Assembly (NCBI RefSeq): GCF_009674495.1
Contig: NZ_WKJN01000007.1
Coordinates: 186,001-250,000, forward strand
DNA: 64,000 bases
Reading direction: 5' to 3'
Source of the DNA: Duganella alba
GTDB taxonomy: Bacteria; Pseudomonadota; Gammaproteobacteria; Burkholderiales; Burkholderiaceae_D
In this document: positions 7,929-18,063 of the stretch, piece after piece
Layout of the letters: each line of letters opens with the position of its first letter
Numbering within the stretch: position 1 is the first letter of the stretch
Position numbers and translations under genes: made by a program
The notes under the pieces: generated by a model
The model's input: the letters and a program-made list of their open reading frames with translations, nothing else
What the model was told of the DNA's origin: nothing
Database searches by the model: none

Positions 7929-10034
7929 TTACTTCGCTTTCGCGGTAACGATCGCGTCGATCACGTGCTTAGGCGCCTCGGAGTAGTGCTTGAACTCCAT
8001 GGTGTAGGTTGCACGGCCCTGGGTTGCGGAACGCAGGGTGGTCGAGTAACCGAACATTTCCGACAGTGGCACTTCGGCTTTGATGATCTTGCCGCCGCCG
8101 CCTGGGATTTCGTCCATGCCCTGCACCATACCGCGGCGGGACGACAGGTCGCCCATCACGGTACCGGCGTAGTCTTCCGGCGTTTCCACTTCCACAGCCA
8201 TCATTGGTTCCAGGATGACTGGGCTGGCGCGTTTGCAGCCTTCTTTGAACGCCATCGAACCGGCCATGCGGAATGCATTTTCGTTCGAGTCGACGTCGTG
8301 GTACGAACCGAAGGTCAGGGTGACTTTGACGTCGACCACTGGGTAACCTGCCAGCACGCCGTTGTTCAGGGTTTCGCGCACGCCTTTTTCCACTGCTGGA
8401 ATGTATTCGCGTGGCACGGTACCGCCCTTGATGGCGTCGATGAACTCGAAGCCCTTGCCTTGTTCCTGTGGCTCGATGGTCAGCACGGCGTGGCCGTATT
8501 GACCGCGACCACCGGACTGCTTGACGAACTTGCCTTCAACGTCAGCCACCGATTTGCGGATGGTTTCGCGGTAGGCAACCTGTGGTTTGCCCACGGTCGC
8601 TTCCACGCCGAATTCGCGCTTCATGCGGTCAACGATAATTTCCAGGTGCAGCTCGCCCATACCACCGATGATGGTCTGGCCCGACTCTTCGTCGGTCTTG
8701 ACGCGGAACGACGGATCTTCCTGCGCCAGACGGTTCAGTGCCAGACCCATTTTTTCCTGGTCGGCCTTGGTTTTTGGTTCCACAGCCTGTTGGATCACTG
8801 GCTCTGGGAACACCATTTTTTCCAGGGTGATGATCGACGATGGATCGCACAGGGTTTCGCCGGTGGTCACGTCTTTCAGACCAACCGCAGCGGCGATGTC
8901 GCCGGCGCGCACTTCTTTGATCTCTTCACGCTGGTTGGCGTGCATCTGCAGAATACGGCCCAGACGCTCTTTACGACCTTTGACCGAGTTGTACACGGTA
9001 TCGCCGGCGTTGATCACGCCCGAGTAGACGCGGAAGAAGGCCAGCTGACCAACGAACGGGTCGGTCATGATCTTGAACGCCAGCGCCGAGAATTTCTCGT
9101 CGTCCGAGGCTTTACGGGTGGCTGGCTCTTCGTCTTCGTCGGTGCCTTTGACGTCGGCGATGTCGATCGGCGACGGCAGGTACTCGATGACCGCGTCCAG
9201 CATGGCCTGTACGCCCTTGTTCTTGAAGGCGGTGCCGCACATCATTGGCACGATTTCGGAGGCGATGGTACGGTCGCGCAGTGCCTTCTTGATTTCGGCT
9301 TCCGACAGGTCGCCTTCTTCCAGGTACTTGTTCATCAGGTCTTCGGTCGCTTCAGCAGCGGCTTCAACCATCTTCTCGCGCCACTCGGCAGCCGAATCAG
9401 CCAGCTCGGCAGGGATATCGACGTAGTCGAATTTCATGCCTTGCGAAGCGTCGTCCCACAGGATCGCTTTCATCTTGACCAGATCGATCACGCCTTTGAA
9501 GTTGTCTTCGGCGCCGATCGGGATCTGGATCAGGACTGGGTTGGCCTTCAGGCGTGCGCGCATCTGCTCGTACACTTTGAAGAAGTTCGCGCCGGTACGG
9601 TCCATTTTGTTGACGAAGGCCAGACGTGGCACTTTGTACTTGTTGGCCTGACGCCATACGGTTTCCGACTGTGGCTGCACGCCGCCGACTGCGCAGTAAA
9701 CCATGCAAGCGCCATCCAGCACGCGCATCGAGCGTTCAACTTCAATGGTGAAGTCAACGTGGCCCGGGGTGTCGATGATGTTGATGTGGTGTTCTGGGAA
9801 GTTGTTCGCCATGCCTTTCCAGAAGCAGGTGGTCGCAGCGGAGGTAATGGTAATACCACGCTCTTGCTCTTGCTCCATCCAGTCCATGGTGGCGGCGCCA
9901 TCGTGAACTTCACCGATCTTGTGGTTCACGCCCGTGTAGAACAGAACGCGTTCGGTGGTGGTGGTCTTACCTGCATCGATGTGAGCGGAGATACCGATGT
10001 TGCGGTAGCGCTCGATGGGGGTCTTGCGGGCCAT
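7929..10034 (-). CDS. fusA: Translation elongation factor G
   Basis: A 701-residue translocase GTPase. The start is set at [14 protein letters not shown], which has AGGA before it; a longer reading to 10109 adds 25 unconserved residues. The G1 motif [12 protein letters not shown], the DTPGH and NKMD motifs and the C-terminal domains IV/V ([19 protein letters not shown]) are all present. It drives ribosome translocation and recycling. It sits between rpsG and tuf in the str operon. Confidence 0.99.
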   Translation of the reverse strand: MARKTPIERYRNIGISAHIDAGKTTTTERVLFYTGVNHKIGEVHDGAATMDWMEQEQERGITITSAATTCFWKGMANNFPEHHINIIDTPGHVDFTIEVERSMRVLDGACMVYCAVGGVQPQSETVWRQANKYKVPRLAFVNKMDRTGANFFKVYEQMRARLKANPVLIQIPIGAEDNFKGVIDLVKMKAILWDDASQGMKFDYVDIPAELADSAAEWREKMVEAAAEATEDLMNKYLEEGDLSEAEIKKALRDRTIASEIVPMMCGTAFKNKGVQAMLDAVIEYLPSPIDIADVKGTDEDEEPATRKASDDEKFSALAFKIMTDPFVGQLAFFRVYSGVINAGDTVYNSVKGRKERLGRILQMHANQREEIKEVRAGDIAAAVGLKDVTTGETLCDPSSIITLEKMVFPEPVIQQAVEPKTKADQEKMGLALNRLAQEDPSFRVKTDEESGQTIIGGMGELHLEIIVDRMKREFGVEATVGKPQVAYRETIRKSVADVEGKFVKQSGGRGQYGHAVLTIEPQEQGKGFEFIDAIKGGTVPREYIPAVEKGVRETLNNGVLAGYPVVDVKVTLTFGSYHDVDSNENAFRMAGSMAFKEGCKRASPVILEPMMAVEVETPEDYAGTVMGDLSSRRGMVQGMDEIPGGGGKIIKAEVPLSEMFGYSTTLRSATQGRATYTMEFKHYSEAPKHVIDAIVTAKAK

Positions 10035-10148
10035 AATTAATCCTAAATCGTTTAATGGACAAAACCGAGCGCCATTTTTTGGAGAAAAAATGAGCCCGGC
10101 CTCGAACAACGGATAACAGCCAGACCACGAAGGATCTGGCCGATTTTA

Positions 10149-10619
10149 TTAGAAGCGGAAGTGCGAGAACGCCTTGTTCGCTTCAGCCATGCGGTGAACT
10201 TCGTCACGACGCTTCATCGCACCGCCACGGCCTTCAGCGGCTTCCATCAGCTCACCAGCCAGACGCTGTGGCATGGATTTTTCGCTGCGCTTGTTGGCAG
10301 CTTCACGCAGCCAGCGCATGGACAGGGCCATACGACGCACTGGGCGGACTTCAACCGGCACCTGGTAGTTTGCACCACCAACGCGACGGGATTTCACTTC
10401 AACCAGCGGCTTGGCGTTGTTGATCGCGGTAGCGAACACTTCCAGCGGGTCTTTGCCCGATTTCTCGGCGATGTGCTCGAAGGCACCGTAGATGATGTTT
10501 TCTGCGACCGATTTTTTACCGGACAGCATCAGAACGTTCACGAATTTGGCGACATCGGTGTTGCCGAATTTTGGATCCGGCAGGATCTCGCGCTTGGGTA
10601 CTTCACGACGACGTGGCAT
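10149..10619 (-). CDS. rpsG: 30S ribosomal protein S7
   Basis: A 156-residue primary 16S rRNA-binding protein of the 30S head. It starts [16 protein letters not shown] and contains the conserved [10 protein letters not shown] and [21 protein letters not shown] stretches. An AGGAA ribosome-binding site lies upstream. It is second in the rpsL-rpsG-fusA-tuf-rpsJ operon. In E. coli S7 is the translational repressor of this operon; whether that holds here was not checked. Confidence 0.99.
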   Translation of the reverse strand: MPRRREVPKREILPDPKFGNTDVAKFVNVLMLSGKKSVAENIIYGAFEHIAEKSGKDPLEVFATAINNAKPLVEVKSRRVGGANYQVPVEVRPVRRMALSMRWLREAANKRSEKSMPQRLAGELMEAAEGRGGAMKRRDEVHRMAEANKAFSHFRF

Positions 10620-10725
10620 GTCAATTCCTTCCTATCTTCAGTTGAGTGCCTTGCGGTCACTCGCGGCGGCCATCATAGCCAACCACTTACTCGGTCTCGC
10701 GACCGGCTCAACTCAATTAATTAAA

Positions 10726-11109
10726 TTACTTCTTAGCCTGTTTAGCACGCTTCGCGCCGTATTTCGAGCGAGCTTGCTTACGGTCTTTAACGCCCTGGGT
10801 ATCCAGTGCACCGCGAACCATGTGGTAACGCACACCTGGCAAGTCTTTGACACGACCGCCGCGCAGCAGAACAACGCTGTGTTCCTGCAGGTTGTGGCCT
10901 TCACCGCCGATGTACGAGATAACCTCGAAACCGTTGGTCAGACGCACTTTGGCAACTTTACGCAGTGCCGAGTTAGGCTTCTTAGGAGTGGTGGTGTACA
11001 CACGGGTGCACACGCCACGTTTTTGCGGGCTGTTTTCCAGCGCCGGCGATTTGCTCTTCACGACCAGTTTGGTACGTGGTTGGCGAATCAGTTGATTGAT
11101 GGTTGGCAT
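10726..11109 (-). CDS. rpsL: 30S ribosomal protein S12
   Basis: A 127-residue decoding-centre protein and first gene of the str operon. The two lysines whose replacement typically gives streptomycin resistance are both wild-type: K43 in [10 protein letters not shown] and K88 in GGRVKDLPG. From this gene alone no ribosomal streptomycin resistance is expected. It is preceded by a leader of about 155 nt and a strong sigma-70 promoter at 11271-11299. Confidence 0.99.
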   Translation of the reverse strand: MPTINQLIRQPRTKLVVKSKSPALENSPQKRGVCTRVYTTTPKKPNSALRKVAKVRLTNGFEVISYIGGEGHNLQEHSVVLLRGGRVKDLPGVRYHMVRGALDTQGVKDRKQARSKYGAKRAKQAKK

Positions 11110-11270
11110 CGTTCTAAACCCAACTAAATAACAACATTAACAACCCGGACAGAATGCCGGGGACAAAAAACCTTCTCCCGTTTATTGGGACACCGGAGGC
11201 GCAAACAGCCACTCGCCTGGAGCGGCCTGATTCGGCGTATACGATGTGCAGAATAAATTGAGAACTCGCG

Positions 11271-11299
11271 AGTATAGACGTGAACGGCAGCTCAGTCAA
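11271..11299 (-). promoter_or_regulatory. Sigma-70 promoter of the rpsL-rpsG-fusA-tuf-rpsJ operon
   Basis: TTGACT (11294-11299) and TATACT (11271-11276) are separated by exactly 17 bp and point at rpsL. Five of six consensus bases match in each box, as expected for a strong ribosomal-protein promoter. The remainder of the 300-bp rpsL/phosphoethanolamine-transferase spacer holds the rpsL leader and, presumably, a weaker promoter for the divergent gene that I could not identify. Confidence 0.85.
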
Positions 11300-11410
11300 T
11301 CTATTTCGCGGCTTGCAGCGGGTAAGCAAGCACTAGCAGAAAGGTCGGGAAACGCTTGATAATAGCAAATAATCCGGACTTTTCTACCTTTTTCCTGCCG
11401 CCAGCCTTTG

Positions 11411-13276
11411 ATGCGATCCCTGTTGCGCCCCGCCCCCTTGTTTGTGCTGCTCAGCTACCTGCTGTTGACGCTGGTGCCCTGCGTGCCCCTGCTGCTGGGT
11501 CATCCGGCGCCCGATCTGGGGCATGTGCTGCTGGTCGAGGCGCTGGCCTGGCTGGCGGTGTGGAGCGTCATCGGCCGGCCGGCGTGGTTCCACTGGTTGC
11601 TGATCCCCGCCTTCCTGGCGCTGCCGACCGAGATTTACTTGTTTGTTTATTACGGCCAGGGCATCTCCACCCATCACCTGGGCATCATCGCCGAGACCAG
11701 CCCCAAGGAGGCGATGGAATTCCTCGGCAGTAAAGTATGGCTGATGGCGGCCGTGCTGCTGGGCGTGATCGCCTGGTGGGTCGCGGTGCAGGCGGCGGCA
11801 CGCCGCAGCCCCATGCTGACCTGGCGCGGCAACAGCCGCAAGGCGGTGTTCGGCATATTAATGGCGCTGGCCGCGCTGGTCCTGTACGGGCGCGAGTTCG
11901 GCGTGCAGGGCAAACCTGCGGCGCACGCCAGCGCGCCATCGGTCCCGGCCTCGGCCAGCGAGGAGGAAGCGTCTGAAGAAGAAGCCGCCAGCGATCCGGA
12001 ACACGCCGCCATCGCCGGCGCGCAGCGCACCGGCTGGAAGCTCGGCGCCCTGCCCTGGCGCCTGCGCGCGCCGCTCGGCTTCGGCGACTTCGCCGCCTCG
12101 TGGCCGTTCGGCCTGACCGCGCGCGGCATCGACTTCTACAAGGAGCGCGAATACCTGGCCGACCTGGGCCAGCGCAGCCGCAACTTCAGCTTCCACGCGC
12201 ACCAGCCGGCCAAAAACGACGCGCCGGAAATCGTCATCATGGTGATCGGCGAATCATCGCGCTACGACCGCTGGGGCATCAACGGCTACACCCGCGACAC
12301 CACGCCGCTGTTGAGCAAGGAAGCCAACCTGGTGGCGCTGCCGGACGTGATCACCGCCGTCTCGGCGACGCGGCTGTCGGTGCCGGTCATCATCTCGCGC
12401 AAGCCGGCCACGCAAAGCCTGAAGGACGGCTTCTACGAAAAATCCTTCCTCACCGCGTACAAAGAGGCCGGCTTCAAGACCTTCTGGCTGTCGAACCAGA
12501 TCTCGTTCGGCCAGTTCGACACGCCGGTGTCGGTGTTCGCCAAGGAGGCCGACGTGATCCAGTTCATGAACCTGGGCGGCTTCACCAACAACTCCAACTT
12601 CGACCAGATCCTGCTCAATCCCCTGCAGCATGCGATCGCCGACCCGGCGCCGAAAAAGCTGATCGTGCTGCACACGCTGGGCAACCACTGGAACTACAGC
12701 CAGCGCTATCCGAAGGAATTCGACAAGTGGCAACCGTCGCTGTTCGGCGTCGACAAGCCGGTCTACACCGACCTGAAAATCAAGCCGCAGCTGAACAACA
12801 GCTACGACAACTCGATCCTGTACACCGACTGGTTCCTGTCGCAGGTGATCCACCAGCTGAAGGACACGCAGCAACTGACCTCGATGGTCTACGTGGCCGA
12901 CCATGGCCAGACGCTGTACGACGGCAGCTGCCGCATCGCCTTCCACGGCCACAACACGCAGTATGAATTCCACGTGCCGGCCATGGTCTGGTATTCGGAC
13001 GAATACAAGGAACGCTATCCGGAAAAAATCAGCCAGCTGATGAAGCACCGCAAGGCGCGGCTGGCCACCGAGAACATGTTCCACACGCTGCTGGACCTGG
13101 GCGACATCCAGTACGACGATGAAAAGCTGGAATGGAGCTTCCTCAACGCGCAGTTCAAGCAGCACAAGCGCTACGTCGACAGCTACGGCTGGACCAACTA
13201 CGACAACGCCACCTTCAAAGGCGACTGCCGCGAAGTGATGGACAAGGGCAAGCCACTGAAACAGGACAAATCATGA
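11411..13276 (+). CDS. Phosphoethanolamine transferase-like membrane enzyme (EptA/OpgE family)
   Basis: A 621-residue inner-membrane enzyme. About four to five hydrophobic segments in the first 160 residues precede a periplasmic alkaline-phosphatase-fold domain. Catalytic and metal residues can be placed: E281 in GESSRYDRWG, the nucleophile T320 in SATRLSVP, D497-H498 in ADHGQTLYDG and H512/H514 in FHGHNTQ. The family moves phosphoethanolamine from phosphatidylethanolamine onto lipid A, core sugars or osmoregulated glucans, and some members give polymyxin resistance. An acidic stretch near residues 180-196 (repeated EEA) links the two domains. The TTG at 11408 directly precedes the chosen ATG. 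The stop overlaps the next gene's ATG. The acceptor molecule cannot be told. Confidence 0.85.
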   Translation: MRSLLRPAPLFVLLSYLLLTLVPCVPLLLGHPAPDLGHVLLVEALAWLAVWSVIGRPAWFHWLLIPAFLALPTEIYLFVYYGQGISTHHLGIIAETSPKEAMEFLGSKVWLMAAVLLGVIAWWVAVQAAARRSPMLTWRGNSRKAVFGILMALAALVLYGREFGVQGKPAAHASAPSVPASASEEEASEEEAASDPEHAAIAGAQRTGWKLGALPWRLRAPLGFGDFAASWPFGLTARGIDFYKEREYLADLGQRSRNFSFHAHQPAKNDAPEIVIMVIGESSRYDRWGINGYTRDTTPLLSKEANLVALPDVITAVSATRLSVPVIISRKPATQSLKDGFYEKSFLTAYKEAGFKTFWLSNQISFGQFDTPVSVFAKEADVIQFMNLGGFTNNSNFDQILLNPLQHAIADPAPKKLIVLHTLGNHWNYSQRYPKEFDKWQPSLFGVDKPVYTDLKIKPQLNNSYDNSILYTDWFLSQVIHQLKDTQQLTSMVYVADHGQTLYDGSCRIAFHGHNTQYEFHVPAMVWYSDEYKERYPEKISQLMKHRKARLATENMFHTLLDLGDIQYDDEKLEWSFLNAQFKQHKRYVDSYGWTNYDNATFKGDCREVMDKGKPLKQDKS

Positions 13277-14022
13277 GCCTCCGCATCGCCGCCGCACAAA
13301 CCGCATCGGTGACGGGCGACATCGCCGCCAATGTGGCCACGCACCTGCGCTTCATCGCCGCCGCGCGCGCCGAAGGCGTGCAGCTGCTGGTATTTCCCGA
13401 ACTGTCGCTGTGCGGCTACGCACTGCCGCTGTTGCGCGCCTGCGCGCTGGCGCCGGACGACGCCCGCCTGGCGCCGCTACGCGCGGCCGCCATCGACGCC
13501 GGCATGACCATCATCATCGGCGCGCCCCTCATCGACGACGGCGCCGCGCAGCCGTGCATCGCCAGCATAACCTTCACGGCGAATGGCGGCAGCCGGACCT
13601 ACCGCAAGCAATACCTGCACGACGGCGAAGAAGTCCATGCCCAGCCCGGCGCGATCGGCGCCCAGGCCCATGCATTGCACGGCCAGCGCTACGTGGAAGC
13701 CATCTGCGCCGACACCACCCACGCCGAACACGCGCACGCGGCGGCGGACGCCGGCGCCTCGCTGTACGTGGCCGGCGTGCTGATTTCCAACGGAGGATAT
13801 GCGGCCGACGCGGCGCTGCTGCGCGGCTACGCCGAACAGCACCGGATGGCCGTCCTGATGGCCAACCACGCCGCGCCATCCGGCGGCTACGCCGTCGCCG
13901 GCAAGAGCGCCTTCTGGGCGCCGGGCGGCGCACTGCTGGCGCAAGCGCCCGGTCCCGGCGACTACCTGGTCATCGCGGAAGAGAATGAAGGCTGGCACGG
14001 CAGAACCGTGCCAGTGACTTAA
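13273..14022 (+). CDS. Carbon-nitrogen hydrolase (nitrilase superfamily)
   Basis: A 249-residue amidase of the nitrilase superfamily. The catalytic Glu-Lys-Cys triad is visible: E43 (FPELSLCGY), K112 (YRKQYLH) and C145 (EAICADTTH). It hydrolyses a C-N bond of an amide or carbamide; the substrate is unknown. Its ATG overlaps the stop of the phosphoethanolamine-transferase-like gene (ATGA), so the two are translationally coupled. The convergent chemoreceptor gene ends four bases after its stop. It is slightly shorter than most family members (260-300 residues), but the catalytic core is complete. Confidence 0.85.
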   Translation: MSLRIAAAQTASVTGDIAANVATHLRFIAAARAEGVQLLVFPELSLCGYALPLLRACALAPDDARLAPLRAAAIDAGMTIIIGAPLIDDGAAQPCIASITFTANGGSRTYRKQYLHDGEEVHAQPGAIGAQAHALHGQRYVEAICADTTHAEHAHAAADAGASLYVAGVLISNGGYAADAALLRGYAEQHRMAVLMANHAAPSGGYAVAGKSAFWAPGGALLAQAPGPGDYLVIAEENEGWHGRTVPVT

Positions 14023-14026
14023 CAGC

Positions 14027-15628
14027 TCAGCGCAGCGCCAGCTGGCTGCCGGTGCGGCGTGCGGATGGCGCGGCGCCGTCGTTGATCTTGAACACGCTGA
14101 CCGTCTGCTGCAACTCGCTGGCCTGGTCCTGCAGCGACTGCGTGGCGGCGGCGGCTTCTTCCACCAGCGCGGCATTCTGCTGCGTGACCTGGTCCATCTG
14201 CGCCACCGCCTGGTTGACCTGGTCGATGCCCTCGCTCTGCTCGCGGCTGGCGTTGGCGATCTCGCCGACGATCTGCGTCACCTGATGCACATTGCCGACC
14301 AGCGTGGTCATCGTCGTGCCGGCCTGCTCCACCAGCGTGGTGCCGAGCTGGATCTTCTGCACCGAATCGTCGATCAGCACCTTGATTTCCTTGGCCGCCG
14401 CCGCCGAACGTTGCGCCAGGTTGCGCACCTCGGTGGCCACCACCGCGAAACCGCGTCCCTGCTCGCCGGCGCGCGCCGCTTCCACCGCCGCGTTCAGCGC
14501 CAGGATGTTGGTCTGGAAGGCGATGCCGTCGATCACGCTGGTGATGTCCACGATCTTGCGCGAGGCGTCGTTGATGTCGTTCATGGTGCTGACCACCTGC
14601 GTCATCACCTTGCCGCCCTGCGCCGCCGTGTTGGACGCGCCTTCCACCAGCGAGCGCGCATGCTGGGCGTTGTCCGAGTTTTGCTTGACGGTGCTGGTCA
14701 GCTCCTCGATCGAGGCGGCGGTTTCCTCCAGCGAGCTGGCCTGCGTCTCGGTGCGCGACGACAGCTCCATATTGCCCGCCGCCAGTTCCTGCGAACCGGT
14801 GTTGATGATGTCGGCGCCATTGCGCACGCGCGCCACGGTCGACAGCAGGTCGCCCTGCATGCGCTGGATGGCTTTCAGCAGGCGCTGGATTTCGTTGTCG
14901 CCATCCGCTTCGATATTGGCGGTCAGGTCGCCGCTGGCCACGCGGTCCAGCTGGCTGACGGCGCCTTCCAGCGGCAGCAGCACGGTGGAGCGCAGCATCA
15001 GGTGGGTGCCGAACACCACGCCCAGCGCGATCAGCAGGCCCAGCGCCACCAGCCACATGACGATGGTGTATTCGCTGGCGCGCTTGCTGGCCAGTTCATT
15101 GATCTGTTCGTCGCCGAGCTTCTGGAATTTTTCCAGCGACGCCGAGAACGCCGCGCCGACCGGCGTCAGCTCCTTGGAATTGATGGCCGAGTAGGCGGCC
15201 GTGTCGTCCTTGGCCAGCGCCTCGAAGGCGCGGTCCAGCACCGCCGACAGCTTGCGGCCGGAATCGACCAGGTCTTTCTTGAGCTGGTCATCCTGGCCGG
15301 GGAAGGCCGGCGCCTTCTCGAACTTGTCGAGGAAGTCCAGCGTGCGCTGGTAGGATTTTTTGCCGTTGGTCAGCGCGGAATCGCGGTCGGCCTTGTTGTC
15401 GCCTTCCTTCAGCGCCGCGTAGCCGCGCGTCAGCGCCGAGCGGGTGCGGGTGGTGTCTTTGTAGGCGTCATTGATGGTGATGATCTGCGTCGAGATGGTA
15501 TGCACCTGCGCAATCGACTGATTGGACTGCTGCAAGGCAAAGATGCCCAGTCCCGCACCAGCCAGCAACATCATCGTAAACAACACCAGTACGCCCAGCA
15601 GGCTCGCCCGTACCGTGACCTTATTCAT
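14027..15628 (-). CDS. Methyl-accepting chemotaxis protein
   Basis: A 533-residue chemoreceptor. TM1 is at about residues 9-30, a roughly 155-residue periplasmic four-helix-bundle-like sensor follows, then TM2 near 183-205, a HAMP domain ([18 protein letters not shown]) and the signalling hairpin tip ([20 protein letters not shown]). The ATG at 15628 has GGAGG five bases upstream; an in-frame ATG at 15649 is less likely. It ends QLALR and lacks both the NWETF-type CheR-docking pentapeptide and the PDExxFxxF tail seen on the receptors near 51-56 kb. The ligand is unknown. It stands alone, away from the main chemotaxis cluster. Confidence 0.95.
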   Translation of the reverse strand: MNKVTVRASLLGVLVLFTMMLLAGAGLGIFALQQSNQSIAQVHTISTQIITINDAYKDTTRTRSALTRGYAALKEGDNKADRDSALTNGKKSYQRTLDFLDKFEKAPAFPGQDDQLKKDLVDSGRKLSAVLDRAFEALAKDDTAAYSAINSKELTPVGAAFSASLEKFQKLGDEQINELASKRASEYTIVMWLVALGLLIALGVVFGTHLMLRSTVLLPLEGAVSQLDRVASGDLTANIEADGDNEIQRLLKAIQRMQGDLLSTVARVRNGADIINTGSQELAAGNMELSSRTETQASSLEETAASIEELTSTVKQNSDNAQHARSLVEGASNTAAQGGKVMTQVVSTMNDINDASRKIVDITSVIDGIAFQTNILALNAAVEAARAGEQGRGFAVVATEVRNLAQRSAAAAKEIKVLIDDSVQKIQLGTTLVEQAGTTMTTLVGNVHQVTQIVGEIANASREQSEGIDQVNQAVAQMDQVTQQNAALVEEAAAATQSLQDQASELQQTVSVFKINDGAAPSARRTGSQLALR

Positions 15629-15663
15629 GTCGCCTCCAAATTTAGACATTTCTGAAGAGAAAC

Positions 15664-15672
15664 ATTATATCA
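15664..15672 (-). promoter_or_regulatory. Extended -10 promoter of the solitary chemoreceptor gene
   Basis: TGATATAAT is a perfect TATAAT with the TGn extension, 36 nt upstream of the chosen ATG. No good -35 box lies 17 bp before it, which is normal for extended -10 promoters. Confidence 0.5.
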
Positions 15673-15728
15673 AATTATGAAGTTTCATGATACGGGAAAT
15701 AACTTTTTGCACACTTGTGGGGCGGCCG

Positions 15729-16193
15729 CTACGCCGGCTTGTGCACCATCAGCCAATACACCATCAGCAGCGCCACAAAAGCGGGCACGCCCAGCGCGGT
15801 CCAGATTTTTTCGTAGCGCCAGTAGCGCGCCGGCAGCGGCGCCGCGGCGCGCGCGGCCTGCTGCGCCATGTCGCGCATGCGCAACTGCAGCCACACCACC
15901 GGCAGCCAGCACGCGCCGGCCAGCAGATACAGCGCGATCGACCACACGATCCACGTTGAGCTGAAGGGAAAGCCGGCCAGATGAATCATCCACAGGCCGG
16001 ACAAGGGCTGGATGACGACCGACGGCGCGGTGAACCACCAGTCGGCGCGCGCCACCAGCCGCGTCACCACCGCAATGGCGGCGACGTTGCGCGTGCGGTT
16101 GGTGAAGAACATATAAAACGCCGTGCCGAAGCCGGTGCCGAACATCGCCGTGGCCGACAGGATATGCAGCCATTTGATCGCCAGGTAGTCCAT
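15729..16193 (-). CDS. DUF2269-type integral membrane protein
   Basis: A 154-residue protein with four hydrophobic segments. It matches the DUF2269 family in its N-terminal LAIKWLHILSATAMFGTGFG, a central W-W-F-T-A-P segment and a C-terminal membrane helix ending in VHKPA. The function is unknown in the family. Its ATG overlaps the stop of the SDR-DoxX gene by one base (TAATG), so it is translationally coupled. The pair probably works as one membrane-associated redox unit, though this is an inference from the operon only. Confidence 0.75.
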   Translation of the reverse strand: MDYLAIKWLHILSATAMFGTGFGTAFYMFFTNRTRNVAAIAVVTRLVARADWWFTAPSVVIQPLSGLWMIHLAGFPFSSTWIVWSIALYLLAGACWLPVVWLQLRMRDMAQQAARAAAPLPARYWRYEKIWTALGVPAFVALLMVYWLMVHKPA

Positions 16194-17452
16194 TATCTGC
16201 TCGCTCTCCACATCAGGAACATCAACGCCAACAAGGGCAGATTTTTACTCAACGGGCCGAAGGGATGGAGCCAGAAGACCGGCAGGAACACGCTCATCGC
16301 CAGCGTGTAGCCGCCGACCAGCGCCAGCTGCGCCGCCCACAGCCAGCGGCGTGGACGCAACAGCAGCAGCACGCCGATCGCCGCATCGGCCAGGCTGGCG
16401 GCCAGCAGCACGGACTCCTGCGCGGCGGCCGGCACGCCGCACGCCGCCAGCCATGCGCGGCTTTCCTCGTGCGGCCAGCCGAACCACGAGACGGCGGCGG
16501 TCCACAGCCACAAGGCCGCCATGGCCAGTGTGATCAGCATGGCGGCCCATGCCCACACCGCGACGATGCGCTGCGCCGGTTGGGCAAAGCCGGCGGGGTC
16601 GCGCAGCGGACGGCCCAGCAGCGCGGCGACGGCGCTGGCGTCCGCCGTATTGCTGCCGTCGGCGCTCAGTTCCAGCATCAGCAGCGACTCCGGCGTCAGC
16701 GCGCTCGATGGCGCCAGCGCCGCCACCCGCGCGACCACGCGCGCAACCGGCATCGGCAACTCCAGCACCAGCGCCGGCGCGGCCTGCATGCCGCGCCGCA
16801 GATCGCCCAGATACCCCGCCATGGTGGACGCGCGCGGCCCCACCACGGCCAGCTCGCGCGGCGGCGCCTGGTCCGCCATCACCAGCTTGACGATGGCCGC
16901 CGCCAGATCGTTCACATGCACCGGCTGCACCCTGGCATGGTGCGCCATCGGCATCATCAGCGCCGGCAAGGTGGCCAGCATGCGGAACATCACGCTGCTG
17001 GCGCCATCCTCGCCATACACCAGCGACGGCCGGATGATGGACGCCTCCAGATCGCGTGCCAGCAGATCGACTTCGGCCGCGCCCTTGCTGCGCCAGTAGC
17101 CGGTGGCCGCATCGGGACGGCTGCCCAGCGCCGACACCTGCACCACGCGCCGCACGCCGAGCCGCTCGCAGGCCGCGAACAGCGCTACCGGCGCCGCGCG
17201 GTGCAGGCGATCAAAGTCGCCGGCGCGGCTTTCGCGGATGATGCCGACGCAGTTGACCACCGCATCGAAACCGGCCAGCAGCGGCAGCCAGTCGCGCTCC
17301 GAAGTCATGCTGCCGAAGTCCGCCTCCAGCCAGTCATGTTCGCCTTCAGGACGGCGGCGGCTCAGGCCCGTCACCGCGCAACCGGCGCCGCGCAGGGCCT
17401 GCAATGCATGGCTGCCGATCAAACCTGTGGCGCCGAGTATCAGGATTTTCAT
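16193..17452 (-). CDS. NAD(P)-dependent SDR-like oxidoreductase fused to a DoxX-like membrane domain
   Basis: A 419-residue two-part protein. The first 270 or so residues form an atypical (NDUFA9/NmrA-like) short-chain dehydrogenase fold with a nucleotide-binding GATGLIG motif at residues 7-13. From about 285 onward four hydrophobic segments resemble DoxX-like proteins. The ATG at 17452 has GGAGGCGG before it. An operator-like palindrome (17469-17488), identical in its core to one before the adjacent GbsR-type regulator, lies 17 bp upstream. The reaction is unknown; a membrane-bound NAD(P)-linked redox or sensing role is likely. Confidence 0.8.
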   Translation of the reverse strand: MKILILGATGLIGSHALQALRGAGCAVTGLSRRRPEGEHDWLEADFGSMTSERDWLPLLAGFDAVVNCVGIIRESRAGDFDRLHRAAPVALFAACERLGVRRVVQVSALGSRPDAATGYWRSKGAAEVDLLARDLEASIIRPSLVYGEDGASSVMFRMLATLPALMMPMAHHARVQPVHVNDLAAAIVKLVMADQAPPRELAVVGPRASTMAGYLGDLRRGMQAAPALVLELPMPVARVVARVAALAPSSALTPESLLMLELSADGSNTADASAVAALLGRPLRDPAGFAQPAQRIVAVWAWAAMLITLAMAALWLWTAAVSWFGWPHEESRAWLAACGVPAAAQESVLLAASLADAAIGVLLLLRPRRWLWAAQLALVGGYTLAMSVFLPVFWLHPFGPLSKNLPLLALMFLMWRASR

Positions 17453-17468
17453 ACCGCCTCCGTCTGTT

Positions 17469-17488
17469 ATTTCTGTCAAAACAGAAAT
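17469..17488. promoter_or_regulatory. Operator palindrome before the SDR-DoxX/DUF2269 operon
   Basis: A perfect inverted repeat, ATTTCTGT-CAAA-ACAGAAAT. The same core with a CAAT centre occurs at 18044-18063 before the GbsR-type regulator. On the minus strand each copy overlaps a -10-like box in the same relative place (AATAAT here, TATTAT there). Repression by the neighbouring regulator is the natural reading. Confidence 0.7.
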
Positions 17489-17504
17489 TATTGGTCAAAT
17501 TTTT

Positions 17505-18032
17505 TTAATCGCCGCCGAGCAGACGCGCCACCTTGCCGCCCATTTTCAGGAAGCGCTGCATGGTGGCCGGCGGCAGATGCTTGTAGTCGTCATAGGTCGT
17601 GGTCAGCATTTCCAGGAAGGCCAGCACCTGCTCCATCTTGACCTTGGTGGCCTGCTCCAGTTGCGGATCGCTCTCGGCCTCCACCGCGCAGGCGCGCAGC
17701 ACGGTCAGCGTCGGATCGATCTCGCGCTTCTTGCGCTCCTCGACGATGACGCGGAAGATCTCCCACACATCCTGCAAGGCCAGGAAGTGGTCGCGGCGGT
17801 CGCCGGCCATGTGGGTGATGCGCACCAGGCCCCAGCTTTGCAGCTCCTTCAGGCTGTTGCTGACGTTGGAGCGCGCCACATTCAGCGTGTCGGCGATTTC
17901 CTCGGCGTTCAGCGGCTGGTTGGCCAGGAACAGCAGCGCGTGGATCTGCGCCACCGTGCGGTTCACGCCCCAGCGCGCGCCCATCTCGCCCCAGTGCAGG
18001 ATGTATTTCTGGATGGTCGGCGTCAGTTCCAT
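17505..18032 (-). CDS. GbsR/MarR-type transcriptional regulator
   Basis: A 175-residue winged-helix regulator. It opens with the GbsR-like YILHWGEMGARWGVNRTVAQ and has a helix-turn-helix (NAEEIADTLNVARSNVSNSL, about residues 42-61), followed by an alpha-helical dimerisation region. GbsR in Bacillus is a choline-sensing repressor, but the ligand here is unknown. It reads toward the SDR-DoxX/DUF2269 pair with only 52 nt between its stop and the SDR start. A matching palindrome precedes both transcription units, so autoregulation together with control of the pair is probable. Confidence 0.88.
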   Translation of the reverse strand: MELTPTIQKYILHWGEMGARWGVNRTVAQIHALLFLANQPLNAEEIADTLNVARSNVSNSLKELQSWGLVRITHMAGDRRDHFLALQDVWEIFRVIVEERKKREIDPTLTVLRACAVEAESDPQLEQATKVKMEQVLAFLEMLTTTYDDYKHLPPATMQRFLKMGGKVARLLGGD

Positions 18033-18043
18033 GATTTTCTCTA

Positions 18044-18063
18044 ATTTCTGTCAATGCAGAAAT
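18044..18063. promoter_or_regulatory. Autoregulatory operator before the GbsR-type gene
   Basis: An inverted repeat of ATTTCTGT and GCAGAAAT around CAAT, with one mismatch in the innermost pair. It overlaps the -10 box of the regulator's own promoter and lies 12 bp from its start codon, an ideal position for self-repression. Confidence 0.7.

Noticed and set aside
7887-10040. A 717-codon plus-strand open frame over fusA.
   Set aside because: fusA on the minus strand is unambiguous; this frame is its mirror.
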